Shown: positions 34,533 to 43,022 of the stretch, piece after piece
Numbering within the stretch: the first letter of the stretch is position 1
Layout: each line of letters opens with the position of its first letter
Assembly (NCBI RefSeq): GCF_000716715.1
Contig: NZ_JNYJ01000014.1
Location: 62,001 to 126,000, forward strand
Length of the DNA: 64,000 nucleotides
DNA from: Dactylosporangium aurantiacum
GTDB taxonomy: Bacteria; Actinomycetota; Actinomycetes; Mycobacteriales; Micromonosporaceae
Direction of reading: 5' to 3'
The notes under the pieces: model-generated
Database searches by the model: none
Told to the model about the DNA's origin: nothing
The model's input: the letters and a program-made list of their open reading frames with translations, nothing else
Made by a program: the position numbers and the translations under genes

Positions 34533-35453
34533 TCACCGGGCGGCCGGGGGACGCTGACCGGTCTGCGGCGGCACGGCCCGCTGGTCGTCGTCCACCGCGG
34601 ACGCTGGATACGGCGGGCGGCCGGCATGCTGGCCGACCGGCTGGTCACGGTGTGCCGGCGGGGGCTGTTGGCCGGCGGCGGTCGGCGCGGCGGCCGGCTG
34701 CCGCTGTTCTGCCATCAGCCGGTCGGCGTCGCTGCGGCCGGCGGTGTACGCGGTCGAGCGCTCGGAGCGGCCGGCCGACTCTGTCTCCACCCGGTCCAGC
34801 CACCTGTCCCAGCGCGCCTGCATCGGCTTCACCAGCCCGCCACCGACGCCGACGATCAAGATGCCGGCCACGGTGCCGAGCACCGCGATCAGGACGGGGG
34901 TCGTGACGGTGGTCGCCACCCCGATCTGGTTGAGCGCGGCGATGACCCCGATACCCAGGATGAACACGGCGGCGATGTTCGCCACGGCCCTGCCGTAGGA
35001 CAGTCCACCCAACGCGGTGGACACGATGTCCCGCACCGCGGAGGCGATCGCCGCGGCGATCACGACGATCAGGATCGCGACAAGGAGCCGCGGCAGCCAG
35101 GCGATCACGGCCGAGATGAGCGTTGAAACCGCATTCGGGCCCCAGACGTCGAACGCCACCCGCAGGGTGATTAGCAGCACCGTGTAGAAGACGAGCTGCG
35201 CGACGATGCTGGAGGCGTCGTAGCGGGAGCGTGCCAAGGCGGTCTTGAGACCGCCGCGTTCCACCAGCCGGTCGAAGCCGACGCGCTCCAGCAACTTGTC
35301 GACCGCCGTACGCAGCAGGCGAGCCACGACGTAGCCGACGATCAGGATGACGACGAACGCGAGCGCGCGAGGGAGGAAGGCGGCCGCGGATCGCAGCATG
35401 TTGCCGATCAGGCTGCCGATTTCCACGCTGCGCACGGCGAGGTACTCGGACAT
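34533..35453 (-). CDS. mechanosensitive-channel-like membrane protein (conserved TM helix)
   Basis: 306 aa from ATG 35453; the ATG at 35456 lies too close to GAGGAG. There are four to five helices (FLPRALAFVVILIVGYVVARLLRTAVDKLLERVGFD; the repeated-like VLIAVLGTVAGILIVGVGGGL), each half containing the Conserved-TM-helix motif found in MscS-related putative channels. A ~95-residue Gln/Pro/Arg-rich cytoplasmic tail follows. It has a near-perfect SigB-type promoter, fitting an osmotic or general-stress role. Confidence 0.78.
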   Translation of the reverse strand: MSEYLAVRSVEIGSLIGNMLRSAAAFLPRALAFVVILIVGYVVARLLRTAVDKLLERVGFDRLVERGGLKTALARSRYDASSIVAQLVFYTVLLITLRVAFDVWGPNAVSTLISAVIAWLPRLLVAILIVVIAAAIASAVRDIVSTALGGLSYGRAVANIAAVFILGIGVIAALNQIGVATTVTTPVLIAVLGTVAGILIVGVGGGLVKPMQARWDRWLDRVETESAGRSERSTAYTAGRSDADRLMAEQRQPAAAPTAAGQQPPPAHRDQPVGQHAGRPPYPASAVDDDQRAVPPQTGQRPPAAR

Positions 35454-35494
35454 CATGACTCCTCGAATGTGGCCGGGAACTGAATCAATCTCGG

Positions 35495-35518
35495 ATACCC
35501 GATAAATCACCCGAAAAC
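35495..35518 (-). promoter_or_regulatory. consensus SigB-type promoter of the channel-like gene
   Basis: On the minus strand, GTTT (35518-35515), a 14-bp spacer, then GGGTAT (35500-35495). This is an exact match to the actinobacterial SigB-family consensus. The start codon lies ~40 bp downstream with GAGGAG between. Confidence 0.75.
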
Positions 35519-35528
35519 CACAAATCGT

Positions 35529-35571
35529 CACGCCGGCCCGGCGCCGTGGTGGCAGGCGCCGGGCCGGCGTG
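35529..35571. terminator. strong hairpin terminator after hsp20
   Basis: CACGCCGGCCCGGCGCC pairs perfectly over 17 bp with the arm at 35555-35571, leaving a 9-base loop. It lies between the hsp20 stop and the promoter of the channel-like gene, both on the minus strand, and should insulate them. Confidence 0.85.
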
Positions 35572-35596
35572 GAGGTGACCGGAGAAGGCGGTCTGA

Positions 35597-36022
35597 TCAG
35601 CCCTTGATCTGGCGCAAGCCGGTGCTGCCGGCACCGACGCTGATCTTGCGGGGCTTGGCGTGCTCGGACACCGGGATGCGCAGGGTCAGCACGCCGTTGT
35701 CGTAGGTGGCCTCGAGCTTGTCCGTGTCGAGGGTGTCACCGAGGAACAGCTGCCGGCTGAACACCCCCATCGGGCGCTCCGAGATCACGGTCTCGACGCC
35801 CTCCTTGGCCGGGCGCTGCCGCTCGGCCTTCACCTGCAGCACGTTGCGCTCGACCGTGACGTCGATCGACTCCGGGTCGACGCCCGGCAGGTCGAAGTAG
35901 ACGTTGAACCAGTCGCCGTCGCGGTGGGCGTCGACGTGCATGACCGCCGGCCGGCTCATGGTCCCGGCGAGCTGCTCGAAGACGCGGTCGAAGTCGCGGA
36001 ACGGGTCGGTACGCAGCAGCAT
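35597..36022 (-). CDS. Hsp20/alpha-crystallin small heat-shock protein
   Basis: 141 aa. ATG 36022 ([18 protein letters not shown]) sits 6 bases from GGAGGAG; ATG 36028 overlaps that site. The alpha-crystallin domain spans ~40-130: [40 protein letters not shown], with the C-terminal [25 protein letters not shown] that carries the GVLTL motif and an IxV-like tail. It is an ATP-independent holdase. A HAIR element ~54 bp upstream predicts repression by HspR. Confidence 0.96.
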   Translation of the reverse strand: MLLRTDPFRDFDRVFEQLAGTMSRPAVMHVDAHRDGDWFNVYFDLPGVDPESIDVTVERNVLQVKAERQRPAKEGVETVISERPMGVFSRQLFLGDTLDTDKLEATYDNGVLTLRIPVSEHAKPRKISVGAGSTGLRQIKG

Positions 36023-36075
36023 GGCCATCTCCTCCTTGGTCTCCTTCACCAAGCGGTGGTCCCGGATCGCCCGGG

Positions 36076-36096
36076 GTTGAGTGCCATCGACTCAAC
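36076..36096. promoter_or_regulatory. HAIR element (HspR operator)
   Basis: GTTGAGT-GCCATCG-ACTCAAC fits the HspR box CTTGAGT-N7-ACTCAAG except for the outermost base pair. It lies 54-74 bp upstream of the hsp20 start, next to a TTGAAA -35-like hexamer (36105-36100, minus strand). HspR itself is not encoded here. Confidence 0.85.
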
Positions 36097-36130
36097 TTGT
36101 TTCAACGGATACCCCCGAAGCGGTGCCGCC

Positions 36131-36174
36131 GTCAACTCTGCGTATGTGGTATACGCCACAGTGTGAGAGTTGAC
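36131..36174. promoter_or_regulatory. symmetric 44-bp nested dyad before the DnaJ gene
   Basis: Outer arms GTCAACTCT (36131-36139) and AGAGTTGAC (36166-36174) are perfect. Inner arms TGTGG (36145-36149) and CCACA (36156-36160) are also perfect, and both share one centre with 5-bp gaps on each side. The right outer arm runs into TTGACA (36171-36176), a possible -35. It may be an operator for a dimer-of-dimers or a transcript hairpin. Confidence 0.7.
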
Positions 36175-36233
36175 AGCATAAGGCTCAAGTTTTAGGTGTT
36201 GAAGGGTCAGGAGCCGTCGAGGGGAGTGCGACC

Positions 36234-37259
36234 GTGGCCACGACGACAGGTGACTACTACGAGGTGCTGGGGGTCGAGCGCACCGCCGGACAGGAGGAGA
36301 TCCAGCGTGCCTACCGCCGGCTGGCCCGCCGGTATCACCCCGACATCAACAAGGACCCGGACGCCGAGGAGCGCTTCAAGCGGATCAACCAGGCGTACGA
36401 GGTGCTGTCCGACGCCAAGAAGCGGGCCCGCTACGACCGGTTCGGCGAGGCGTGGCGGCACGTGCCGGAGGACTACGACGGCCCGGTGCCGGGCGGCGAC
36501 GGCCACCAGGGCGGCGGCCGGCGGGTGTACGTCAACACCGGCGGCGGCTTCGACGAGGCCGGCTTCGCCGGCGTGGACCTCGACGACCTGCTCGGCGGCC
36601 TGTTCGGCGGCGGCATGCCCGGCGGACCCGGCGGGTTCAGCGGCGGCCCGGGCGGCTTCGGCGGTGGCTTCGATGGCGGCGGGTTCGGCGGCGGGCCGGG
36701 CCCGGGCCCCGGTGCGGATGTCGAGGCCGAGATCGAGCTGACGGTGCCGGACGCGTACGCCGGCGGGCGGCGGCGGCTGACCCTGCGGACCCCGACCGGG
36801 CCGCGCAGCTTCGAGGTGGCGATCCCGGCCGGTGTGGCCGACGGCCAGCGCATCCGCCTCGCCGGGCAGGGCGCCGAGGGGTTCGGCGGCGGCCGGCGCG
36901 GCGACCTGTACCTCGTGGTGCGGCTCGCCCCGCATCCCCGGTACCGCGTCGACGGCCGGGACATCACCGTCGAGCTGCCCGTCGCGCCGTGGGAGGCGGC
37001 GCTCGGCGCCCGAGTGCCGGTCGAGACGCCCGGCGGCCAGGTCCAGCTGCAGGTGCCCGCCGGGTCGTCGTCCGGGCGCCGGCTGCGGCTGCGCGGCCGC
37101 GGCATGCCCAACCCCAAGGGCGCGCCCGGCGACCTGTACGCCGAGGTGAGGATCGTCGTGCCGGCGCAGCCGGGCGACGCGGAGCGGCAGCTGTGGCAGC
37201 AGCTGGCCGAGGCGTCCGGGTTCGCGCCCCGCGACCCGCAGGCGGCGCGCGGCCGGTGA
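36234..37259 (+). CDS. DnaJ/CbpA-like co-chaperone without zinc finger
   Basis: 341 aa from GTG 36234 with GAGGGGAG upstream. The J domain at ~8-72 ([35 protein letters not shown]) has the HPD motif that stimulates DnaK. A Gly/Phe-rich linker follows (~95-160, [18 protein letters not shown]). Two beta C-terminal substrate domains follow, with no CxxCxGxG repeats, so it is type II (CbpA). It is divergent from hsp20. The 130 bp between contain the HAIR box and the 44-bp dyad, suggesting stress control of both. Confidence 0.92.
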   Translation: MATTTGDYYEVLGVERTAGQEEIQRAYRRLARRYHPDINKDPDAEERFKRINQAYEVLSDAKKRARYDRFGEAWRHVPEDYDGPVPGGDGHQGGGRRVYVNTGGGFDEAGFAGVDLDDLLGGLFGGGMPGGPGGFSGGPGGFGGGFDGGGFGGGPGPGPGADVEAEIELTVPDAYAGGRRRLTLRTPTGPRSFEVAIPAGVADGQRIRLAGQGAEGFGGGRRGDLYLVVRLAPHPRYRVDGRDITVELPVAPWEAALGARVPVETPGGQVQLQVPAGSSSGRRLRLRGRGMPNPKGAPGDLYAEVRIVVPAQPGDAERQLWQQLAEASGFAPRDPQAARGR

Positions 37260-37341
37260 CGACCGTGCATGCCCGCCGTGCGCCGCCGCCGGGGACATGT
37301 GACCTGGTGACGCCGCACGGCGGCTGTGTACTGTGGGGCCC

Positions 37342-38187
37342 ATGCGCCGGGCCGGGGTCATCGACACGGCCGGAGGCCTCGGGCAGCACGATCACCTCTG
37401 CTGGGTGTTCGACACCCGGCAGGACTACCGCGCCACCGTCCAGCGGTTCCTCGCCGACGGGCTGGCCGGCGGTCAGCGGGTGGTCCTCGTCGCCGACTGG
37501 GCCGGCCACGACGACCTCGCCCGCCTCGCCGGTCTCGCCGGCCCGGACAGTCCGCCCGGCGCGGCGCAGCTGCGCGACGTCGGCGCGTATGGCGGCGGGT
37601 CGCTGACCGATCCGGCCGCCCAGGTCAGGACCTATGCGGCGATGACCGAGCAGGCGGTGGCCGACGGCTTCAGCGGGCTGCGGGTCGCGGCGGACGTGAC
37701 GCCGCTGGTGCGCAGCCCCGAGGCGCGCGCCGCGTTCGCCCGGTACGAGTTCCTCGCCGACGGCTACATGGCCCGGCACCCGATGTCGGCGATGTGCGGG
37801 TATGACCGCGCCGAGCTGGGCGCGGCCGCGGTGGCGGAGCTGGCCGGCATGCACCCGCTCGCGTCGCCGGACGCCACCGCGCTGCGGCTGTTCGCCGCCG
37901 ACCCGGGCGACACGGCGGCCGCCGCGGTGCTGGCCGGTGAGATCGACATCGCCGGTCACGCCCAGCTGCGGGCCGCGCTGTCCCGCGTCGACCTGGCGCC
38001 CGTCGGCGGCACGGTCAGCATCGACGCGCGGCAGCTGACCTTCATCGACCACACGGCGCTGATCGCGCTCGTGGAGCACGTCCGCGGCCGGGGCGCGGCG
38101 ACCGAGCTGCTGGTGGACCGGCGCAGCGGCGTGCCCCAGCTGGCCGGGCTGCTGCGCCTGGCCGACCTGCGGGTGGTGGTGGCATGA
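37342..38187 (+). CDS. MEDS sensory domain plus STAS protein
   Basis: 281 aa from ATG 37342; GTG 37333 would add 3 residues. Residues ~1-175 form a MEDS (DcmR-type) sensory domain: LGQHDHLCWVFDTRQDYRATVQRFLADGLAGGQRVVLVAD. Residues ~190-281 form a STAS domain, in which the usual DSSG/DSAG phospho-site is replaced by FIDHTALIAL. That change suggests it is not regulated by phosphorylation in the normal way. It overlaps the next MEDS gene by ATGA. Confidence 0.8.
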   Translation: MRRAGVIDTAGGLGQHDHLCWVFDTRQDYRATVQRFLADGLAGGQRVVLVADWAGHDDLARLAGLAGPDSPPGAAQLRDVGAYGGGSLTDPAAQVRTYAAMTEQAVADGFSGLRVAADVTPLVRSPEARAAFARYEFLADGYMARHPMSAMCGYDRAELGAAAVAELAGMHPLASPDATALRLFAADPGDTAAAAVLAGEIDIAGHAQLRAALSRVDLAPVGGTVSIDARQLTFIDHTALIALVEHVRGRGAATELLVDRRSGVPQLAGLLRLADLRVVVA

Positions 38188-39134
38188 GGACCGGGCCGGC
38201 GCGCGGGCGCGACGGGCTCTTCCACGAGGCCGCCTTCTACGCGTCCGACGAGGAGTTCCTCGAGGTCGTGGTGCCGTTCCTGGCGGGCGGCGTGGCCGCG
38301 GGCGAGCCGACGGTCTCGATCTTCGCCGACCACCGCCAGCGGCTGCTGCGGGGTGCGCTGGGCGCCGACAGCGGCGTCGTGTTCATCGACGGCGGCCGCC
38401 ACTACAGCCGCCCGGCCGCGGCCATCCGCCGGCACCGGGAGATGCTGGCCGGCTACGTCGCGGACGGCGCGACCCAGATCCGCATCACCGGCGACGTGCC
38501 GCACCCCGGCGTCGGGGTGCCGTGGGAGTGGTGGGCCCGCTACGAGGCCGCCGCCAACGAGGTCTATGACGAGTTCCCGATGTACGGCCTGTGCCCGTAC
38601 GACACCCGCACCACCCCGCATGACGTGCTCGACGACGTGCGGCGCACCCACACGCACGTGGTGGCGCCCGACGGGCAGCGGCTGCCGAGCCCCGTGTACC
38701 AGGATCCGCGGCAGTTCCTCGCCACGGCGGTCACGTCATGGCCGGACCCGATCGAGGCACGTCCGCCCGCGTGCGAGCTGACCGATCCGCCGCCCGCCCA
38801 GGCCCGCGCCGCGGTCACGGACCTGCAGCGGGTGGCCGCGCTCGGCGACGACGACCTCAACGGCATCGTGCTCAGCGTCAGCGAGGCGGTCACCAACGCG
38901 CACATCCACGGCCGCCCGCCGGTGCGCATGCGCGCCTGGGCGGAGCCGGGCCGCATCGTCGTCACCGTCTCCGACACCGGTCCGGGACCGGCGGACCCGG
39001 TGGTCGGCATGATGCCGGCCGGCGGGCCGGGCGGGCTCGGCCTGTGGCTGACCCACCAGATGTGCGCGTACGTGTCGCTGCGGCGCGACCCGTCGGGCTT
39101 CACGATCCGCATGATCGCTGGGACGAGTGATTGA
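38184..39134 (+). CDS. MEDS sensory domain plus HATPase (anti-sigma-type kinase)
   Basis: 316 aa from ATG 38184. The MEDS-like domain ~10-185 (FHEAAFYASDEEFLEVVVPFLAGGVAAGEPTVSIFADHRQ) is followed by an RsbW-like HATPase ~210-312 with N box LSVSEAVTNAHIHG, G1 VSDTGPGPAD and G2 GGPGGLGLWLTHQMCA. It is a partner-switch kinase candidate paired with the STAS protein encoded just upstream. The order sensor-STAS then sensor-kinase suggests a two-input switch for an unknown target. Confidence 0.82.
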   Translation: MRTGPARGRDGLFHEAAFYASDEEFLEVVVPFLAGGVAAGEPTVSIFADHRQRLLRGALGADSGVVFIDGGRHYSRPAAAIRRHREMLAGYVADGATQIRITGDVPHPGVGVPWEWWARYEAAANEVYDEFPMYGLCPYDTRTTPHDVLDDVRRTHTHVVAPDGQRLPSPVYQDPRQFLATAVTSWPDPIEARPPACELTDPPPAQARAAVTDLQRVAALGDDDLNGIVLSVSEAVTNAHIHGRPPVRMRAWAEPGRIVVTVSDTGPGPADPVVGMMPAGGPGGLGLWLTHQMCAYVSLRRDPSGFTIRMIAGTSD

Positions 39135-39161
39135 CCGGCATCGCTGAATAGTGGCAGAATC

Positions 39162-39200
39162 GCGGTCCCCGCCCATCCCTTTCCGCCAAAAAGGGACCGC
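39162..39200 (+). promoter_or_regulatory. inverted repeat that could mask a ribosome-binding site
   Basis: GCGGTCCC (39162-39169) pairs with GGGACCGC (39193-39200). The right arm contains the AAGGGACC ribosome-binding site of the ATG at 39202, so pairing would hide it. The loop is 23 bases. A possible promoter (TTGACC ... CAGAAT) lies just upstream. Confidence 0.35.
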
Positions 39201-39201
39201 C

Positions 39202-40095
39202 ATGAGCCTCACCGCCCCGCGCCTGCGCGCCGCCGCCCTCACCGCCGTCCTCAGCGCCGCCGTCACCGTCACCGTCGCCGCACTGCCGGGCACGGCGGCC
39301 CACGCCGCCGCGCCGACCGGGCGGTACGTGGCGCTCGGCGACTCGTACACCTCCGGACCGCTCATCCCCGACCAGGTCGACCTCAACTGCGTACGGTCGA
39401 ACCGCAACTACCCGTCGCTGGTCGCCCGCGCGATCGGCTCCGCCGCCTTCGCCGACGTCAGCTGCGGCGGCGCGACGACCGGCGACATCCTCAACCCCGG
39501 CAAGGGCACGCTCGGGCTGCCCGTGCCGGCCCAGATCAGCGCCGTCACCGCGGCGACCGCCCTGGTCACGATCGGCATCGGCGGCAACGACATCGGCTTC
39601 TCCGGCATCGTGTCCGCCTGCGCCCAGGACGGCGCCGGCAACCCGTTCGGCACCCCGTGCAAGGACCGGTACACCGCCGGCGGCACCGACCAGCTGCAGG
39701 CCCGCATCGCCGCGGCCGCCCCGAAGGTCGCCGCGGTCGTGCAGGCCGTGCGCGCCGCCGCGCCGGGCGCCCGCGTCGTCGTCGTCGGCTACCCGGCGAT
39801 CCTGCCGGACAGCGGCTACGGCTGCTGGCCGGTGGTGCCGTTCGCGTTCGGTGACGTGCCGTACCTGCGCGGCGTGGCGAAGTCGCTCAACGGCATGCTG
39901 GCGGCGACCGCGGCGGCCAACGGCGCGCAGTACGCCGACGTGTACACCCCGTCGATCGGCCACGACGTGTGCCGGTCGAAGAGCGTGCGCTGGGTCGAGG
40001 GCCTCGTGCCGGAGAACACCGCCGCGCCGTTCCACCCCAACGCCGCCGGCGAGCAGGGCATGGCGACCGCCGTCACGGCCCGCCTCACGGCCTGA
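39202..40095 (+). CDS. secreted SGNH/GDSL lipase-esterase
   Basis: 297 aa from ATG 39202. A signal peptide covers ~1-36 (basic LRA start, hydrophobic core, AHA cleavage region). The SGNH blocks are intact: Ser in YVALGDSYTSGP, Gly in CGGATTGDI, Asn in IGIGGNDIGF, and His with Asp in FHPNAAGEQGM. Six cysteines suggest three disulfides as in Streptomyces scabies and rimosus lipases. It is an extracellular lipase or esterase. Confidence 0.92.
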   Translation: MSLTAPRLRAAALTAVLSAAVTVTVAALPGTAAHAAAPTGRYVALGDSYTSGPLIPDQVDLNCVRSNRNYPSLVARAIGSAAFADVSCGGATTGDILNPGKGTLGLPVPAQISAVTAATALVTIGIGGNDIGFSGIVSACAQDGAGNPFGTPCKDRYTAGGTDQLQARIAAAAPKVAAVVQAVRAAAPGARVVVVGYPAILPDSGYGCWPVVPFAFGDVPYLRGVAKSLNGMLAATAAANGAQYADVYTPSIGHDVCRSKSVRWVEGLVPENTAAPFHPNAAGEQGMATAVTARLTA

Positions 40096-40104
40096 GCGGC
40101 CCGC

Positions 40105-40509
40105 CTACCGCGACGGGGTGATCCGCAGCATCACCCTGTCGCGCCGCCCTCCGGCGACCCGCTCGACGAGCTGCAGCACCCGGTACTCCAGGCCGTACTT
40201 GCGCCGCACGAGCCGCATCATGCGCCGCATGACCGCCGGGTCGGTGATGATCGTCGCGGTGCCCGGGACCGGCCGGTCGCCGTCGCGGACCTTCCCGGTG
40301 CGGCCGCACGGCACCAGCAGCACCCGCGGGTTCCGGCGCAGCCGCTTGACCTTCCAGCTGTCCGCGGGCGTGGTCACCACCAGCGCGTCGCCGTCCTGCG
40401 CGACCCACACCGGCGTGGCGACCGCCGAGCCGTCCCGCTTGAACGTGGTGAGCGAGACGAACCGCTGCGCGCCGAGCGCGTCGGTGGCCGTCGGGTGAAC
40501 CTGCGTCAT
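40105..40509 (-). CDS. PPOX-class F420-dependent oxidoreductase
   Basis: 134 aa from ATG 40509 (MTQVHPTATDALGAQRFVSLTTFKRDGSAVATPVWVAQDGDALVV). A split-beta-barrel flavin/F420-binding fold with RFVSLTTFKRDGSAVATPVW at the start and KVKRLRRNPRVLLVPCGRTG in the middle, as in mycobacterial F420-binding PPOX proteins. Such enzymes use reduced F420, or only carry it, to reduce small molecules. The substrate is unknown. Confidence 0.85.
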   Translation of the reverse strand: MTQVHPTATDALGAQRFVSLTTFKRDGSAVATPVWVAQDGDALVVTTPADSWKVKRLRRNPRVLLVPCGRTGKVRDGDRPVPGTATIITDPAVMRRMMRLVRRKYGLEYRVLQLVERVAGGRRDRVMLRITPSR

Positions 40510-40609
40510 GAGCGCCGTCGTACCCGGCGCCGGCCCGGTGGATGCGAATCGACGCACCGGCGGCGCCGTGTAGCTTCGTCGTGAGGAACCGAACGACAGA
40601 GGGACGATC

Positions 40610-41650
40610 GTGGACGCACTGCCCGTAGCCCGCACCGCCGACCCCGCGGACGCACCGCCGATCAAGTGGGGCGTCATCGCGCCCGGATGGATCGCGGAGC
40701 AGTTCGCCACCGCGGTGCACCGGTACTCGAAGTCGCGGATCGTCGCGGTCGGCTCCAGCTCGGCGCAGCGCGCGGAGGCGTTCGCCGCGCGGCACGGCGT
40801 CGAGCGCGCCTACGGTTCCTACGAGGCGCTGGTCGACGACCCCGGCATCGACGCGGTCTACGTCGCGTCACCGCACAGCCACCACTTCGCGCAGGCGCTG
40901 CTGGCGCTGCGGGCCGGCCGGCCGGTGCTGGTGGAGAAGGCCTTCACCCAGAACGCCACCCAGGCCGCACAGCTCATCGACCTGGCGCGCGGCGCGGGCC
41001 TGCTGCTCATGGAGGCCATGTGGAGCCGCTTCCTGCCGCACTACGACGTCATCCGGCAGGTCCTGGCCGACGGCGGGCTCGGCGCGGTGCAGACCGTGAT
41101 CAGCGACCACGGCCAGCACTTCGACATCCCGCCGACGCACCGGCTGCTCAACCCCGCCCTCGCCGGTGGCGCGCTGCTGGACCTCGGCATCTACCCGATC
41201 TCGTTCACGTCGTTCGTCCTCGGCGCACCCGAGCAGATCCAGGCGACCGGCACCATGACGACGACCGGCGTCGACGCGCAGGTCTCCGCGGTGCTGCGCA
41301 CCGGCAGCGCGCACGGCATCATCTCCACCACCCAGACGGCGGCGTCCCCGACCACCGCCAGCATCTCCGGCACCGCCGCCCGGCTCGAGATCGCCGGCCC
41401 GTTCTACCAGCCGCAGGCGGTCCGGTTCACCGCCGTGACCGGCGAGACGCGGCAGAGCGCGCCGGCCGCCGTGACCGGCCATGAGGGCCTCGTCTACCAG
41501 GCGGCGCACTTCGCGGAGCTGCTGAGCGCCGGCGCCACCGACTCGCCGCTGCTGCCGCTGGACGAGACCCTGTCGATCATGCGGACCATGGACGAGATCC
41601 GGCGCCAGATCGGCCTGGTCTACCCGGACGAGGCCGCCCTCAACGGGTGA
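40610..41650 (+). CDS. Gfo/Idh/MocA family oxidoreductase
   Basis: 346 aa from GTG 40610 with GAGGGACG upstream. The N-terminal Rossmann domain begins IKWGVIAPGWIAEQFATAV, where the usual GxGxIA is degenerate. IDAVYVASPHSHHFAQALLALRAGRPVLVEKAFTQN contains the catalytic Lys motif EKxxT. The C-terminal domain has GGALLDLGIYPISF. It resembles trans-dihydrodiol or sugar dehydrogenases; the substrate is unknown. Confidence 0.9.
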   Translation: MDALPVARTADPADAPPIKWGVIAPGWIAEQFATAVHRYSKSRIVAVGSSSAQRAEAFAARHGVERAYGSYEALVDDPGIDAVYVASPHSHHFAQALLALRAGRPVLVEKAFTQNATQAAQLIDLARGAGLLLMEAMWSRFLPHYDVIRQVLADGGLGAVQTVISDHGQHFDIPPTHRLLNPALAGGALLDLGIYPISFTSFVLGAPEQIQATGTMTTTGVDAQVSAVLRTGSAHGIISTTQTAASPTTASISGTAARLEIAGPFYQPQAVRFTAVTGETRQSAPAAVTGHEGLVYQAAHFAELLSAGATDSPLLPLDETLSIMRTMDEIRRQIGLVYPDEAALNG

Positions 41651-42239
41651 CCTGTCGCAGTGCCGCGTCGGCGCGCTCGACGTTGCCCGGCCACGGCCGC
41701 GCCGGCACCACCGGCACGCCGGCGCACGCCGCCCGGGCCCGCAGCTCGGCGTCGAACCGGGCGCTGACCGCGGCCCGCGCGCGCTGCGCGGCCGCGGCCG
41801 GCTCGCGGGCCAGGAGGTTCGCGACGATCTGCGCCTCGTCCGGCTCCGAGACCAGCACGGCCCGCACGTCGCCGTCGAACCCGGCGACGACGTCCGGCAG
41901 CAGGTAGTCGCCCTCCATGACGACCGGCGCCGCCGCCGCGACGTGATCGGCGACGACGGCCTCGATCCCGGGCCGCAGCAGGTGCGCCACCTCGATCGTG
42001 TGCTCGACGACCCGCGCCGCAGTCCAGTCCCGTGCCGAGGCGTCCGTGTCCCACCGGTGCAGCGTCGGCGCCTGCTCCGGTGTGGTCAGCGCCTTCACCG
42101 CGGTCACGAGATCGTCGACCTCGGCGAGCGGCACGCCGTACCGGCGGGCGAGCGCCGCCGCGACCCGGGACTTGCCGACGCCGGACGCGCCGCAGACGAG
42201 CGTGACGGTCCAGCCCGGTGGCGCGGGTGCGGTGTCCAT
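41640..42239 (-). CDS. P-loop kinase-like protein (2-phosphoglycerate-kinase-like)
   Basis: 199 aa from ATG 42239; ATG 42266 is possible. Walker A is VTLVCGASGVGKSRVAAALARRYG; VVMEGDYLLPDV and VLVSEPDEAQIVANLLARE fill the Walker B and lid positions. The fold resembles small-molecule kinases such as 2-phosphoglycerate kinase or AAA-type P-loop proteins. It overlaps the end of the convergent Gfo/Idh gene by 11 bp. Confidence 0.65.
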   Translation of the reverse strand: MDTAPAPPGWTVTLVCGASGVGKSRVAAALARRYGVPLAEVDDLVTAVKALTTPEQAPTLHRWDTDASARDWTAARVVEHTIEVAHLLRPGIEAVVADHVAAAAPVVMEGDYLLPDVVAGFDGDVRAVLVSEPDEAQIVANLLAREPAAAAQRARAAVSARFDAELRARAACAGVPVVPARPWPGNVERADAALRQVTR

Positions 42240-42340
42240 GCCGACGATGATCGGTGCCGCCGCCACGGCGCGCCAGCGCGGCCGCGCTGGCGGCGGGAAA
42301 TCGGGCGACGCACGGTGGTCGGGCGGTTACCGTGGCCGGC

Positions 42341-43003
42341 GTGAGCAGGATCCTGTCGGTCAACCTCGCGGTGCCGGAGCCCAACCCGGCCAAGAGCGTC
42401 GGCGTCACGGGCATCACCAAGCGGCCGGTGGACCACCTCGTCGCGGTGCGCGCGCCGGGGCCGAAGACGACCGGGCTGCACAGCGGCCTGGTCGGCGACC
42501 AGATCTTCGACGTCGAGCACCACGGCGGCGACGACCAGGCGGTGTACGCGTACGCGCGGGAGGACTACGACTGGTGGCAGGCCCGGCTGACCCGCCGGCT
42601 CGCCAACGGCACGTTCGGGGAGAACCTGACGACGGAGGGCGTCGACGTCAACGGCGCGGTCATCGGCGAGCGGTGGCGCATCGGCCCGCAGCTGGTGCTC
42701 CAGCCGACGTTCGGGCGCGTCCCGTGCGTCACGTTCCAGCGCAAGATGGGCGAGCCCCGCTGGATGAAGACCTTCACCCGGTCGATGCGTCCCGGCGCGT
42801 ACCTGCGGGTGCTGGCGCCGGGCACGGTGTGGGCCGGTGACCCGGTGACGGTGGAGGACCGGCCCGCGCACGGGGTGACGATCGCGCTGGCGTACCGGGC
42901 GTACCTGACCGAGCCGGAGCTGCTGCCGGGCCTGCTGGAGCGCGACGGGCTCCCCGCCGACCTGCGCGAGACCCTCAGCGATCGGCTGCCGCGCCGGCGG
43001 TGA
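42341..43003 (+). CDS. MOSC-domain protein (YiiM-like)
   Basis: 220 aa from GTG 42341; GTG 42332 is an alternative. MOSC features: KRPVDHLVAVRAPGPKTTGLHSGLVGDQIFDVEHHGGDDQAVYAYAREDYDWW, then GTFGENLTTEGVDVNGAVIGERWRIG and a conserved Cys (GRVPCVTFQRKMG). The DxxxHGGxDQAVYAY block is the YiiM signature. MOSC proteins handle molybdenum-cofactor-bound sulfur or reduce N-hydroxylated compounds. A link to the molybdopterin oxidoreductase is not supported by position. Confidence 0.88.
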   Translation: MSRILSVNLAVPEPNPAKSVGVTGITKRPVDHLVAVRAPGPKTTGLHSGLVGDQIFDVEHHGGDDQAVYAYAREDYDWWQARLTRRLANGTFGENLTTEGVDVNGAVIGERWRIGPQLVLQPTFGRVPCVTFQRKMGEPRWMKTFTRSMRPGAYLRVLAPGTVWAGDPVTVEDRPAHGVTIALAYRAYLTEPELLPGLLERDGLPADLRETLSDRLPRRR

Positions 43004-43022
43004 CGCGCGAGCACGAGGTGGA

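Noticed and set aside
36061..36110. CIRCE element in the hsp20 region
   Set aside because: CIRCE is TTAGCACTC-N9-GAGTGCTAA; the repeat here is TTGAGT-N7-ACTCAA, which is HAIR.
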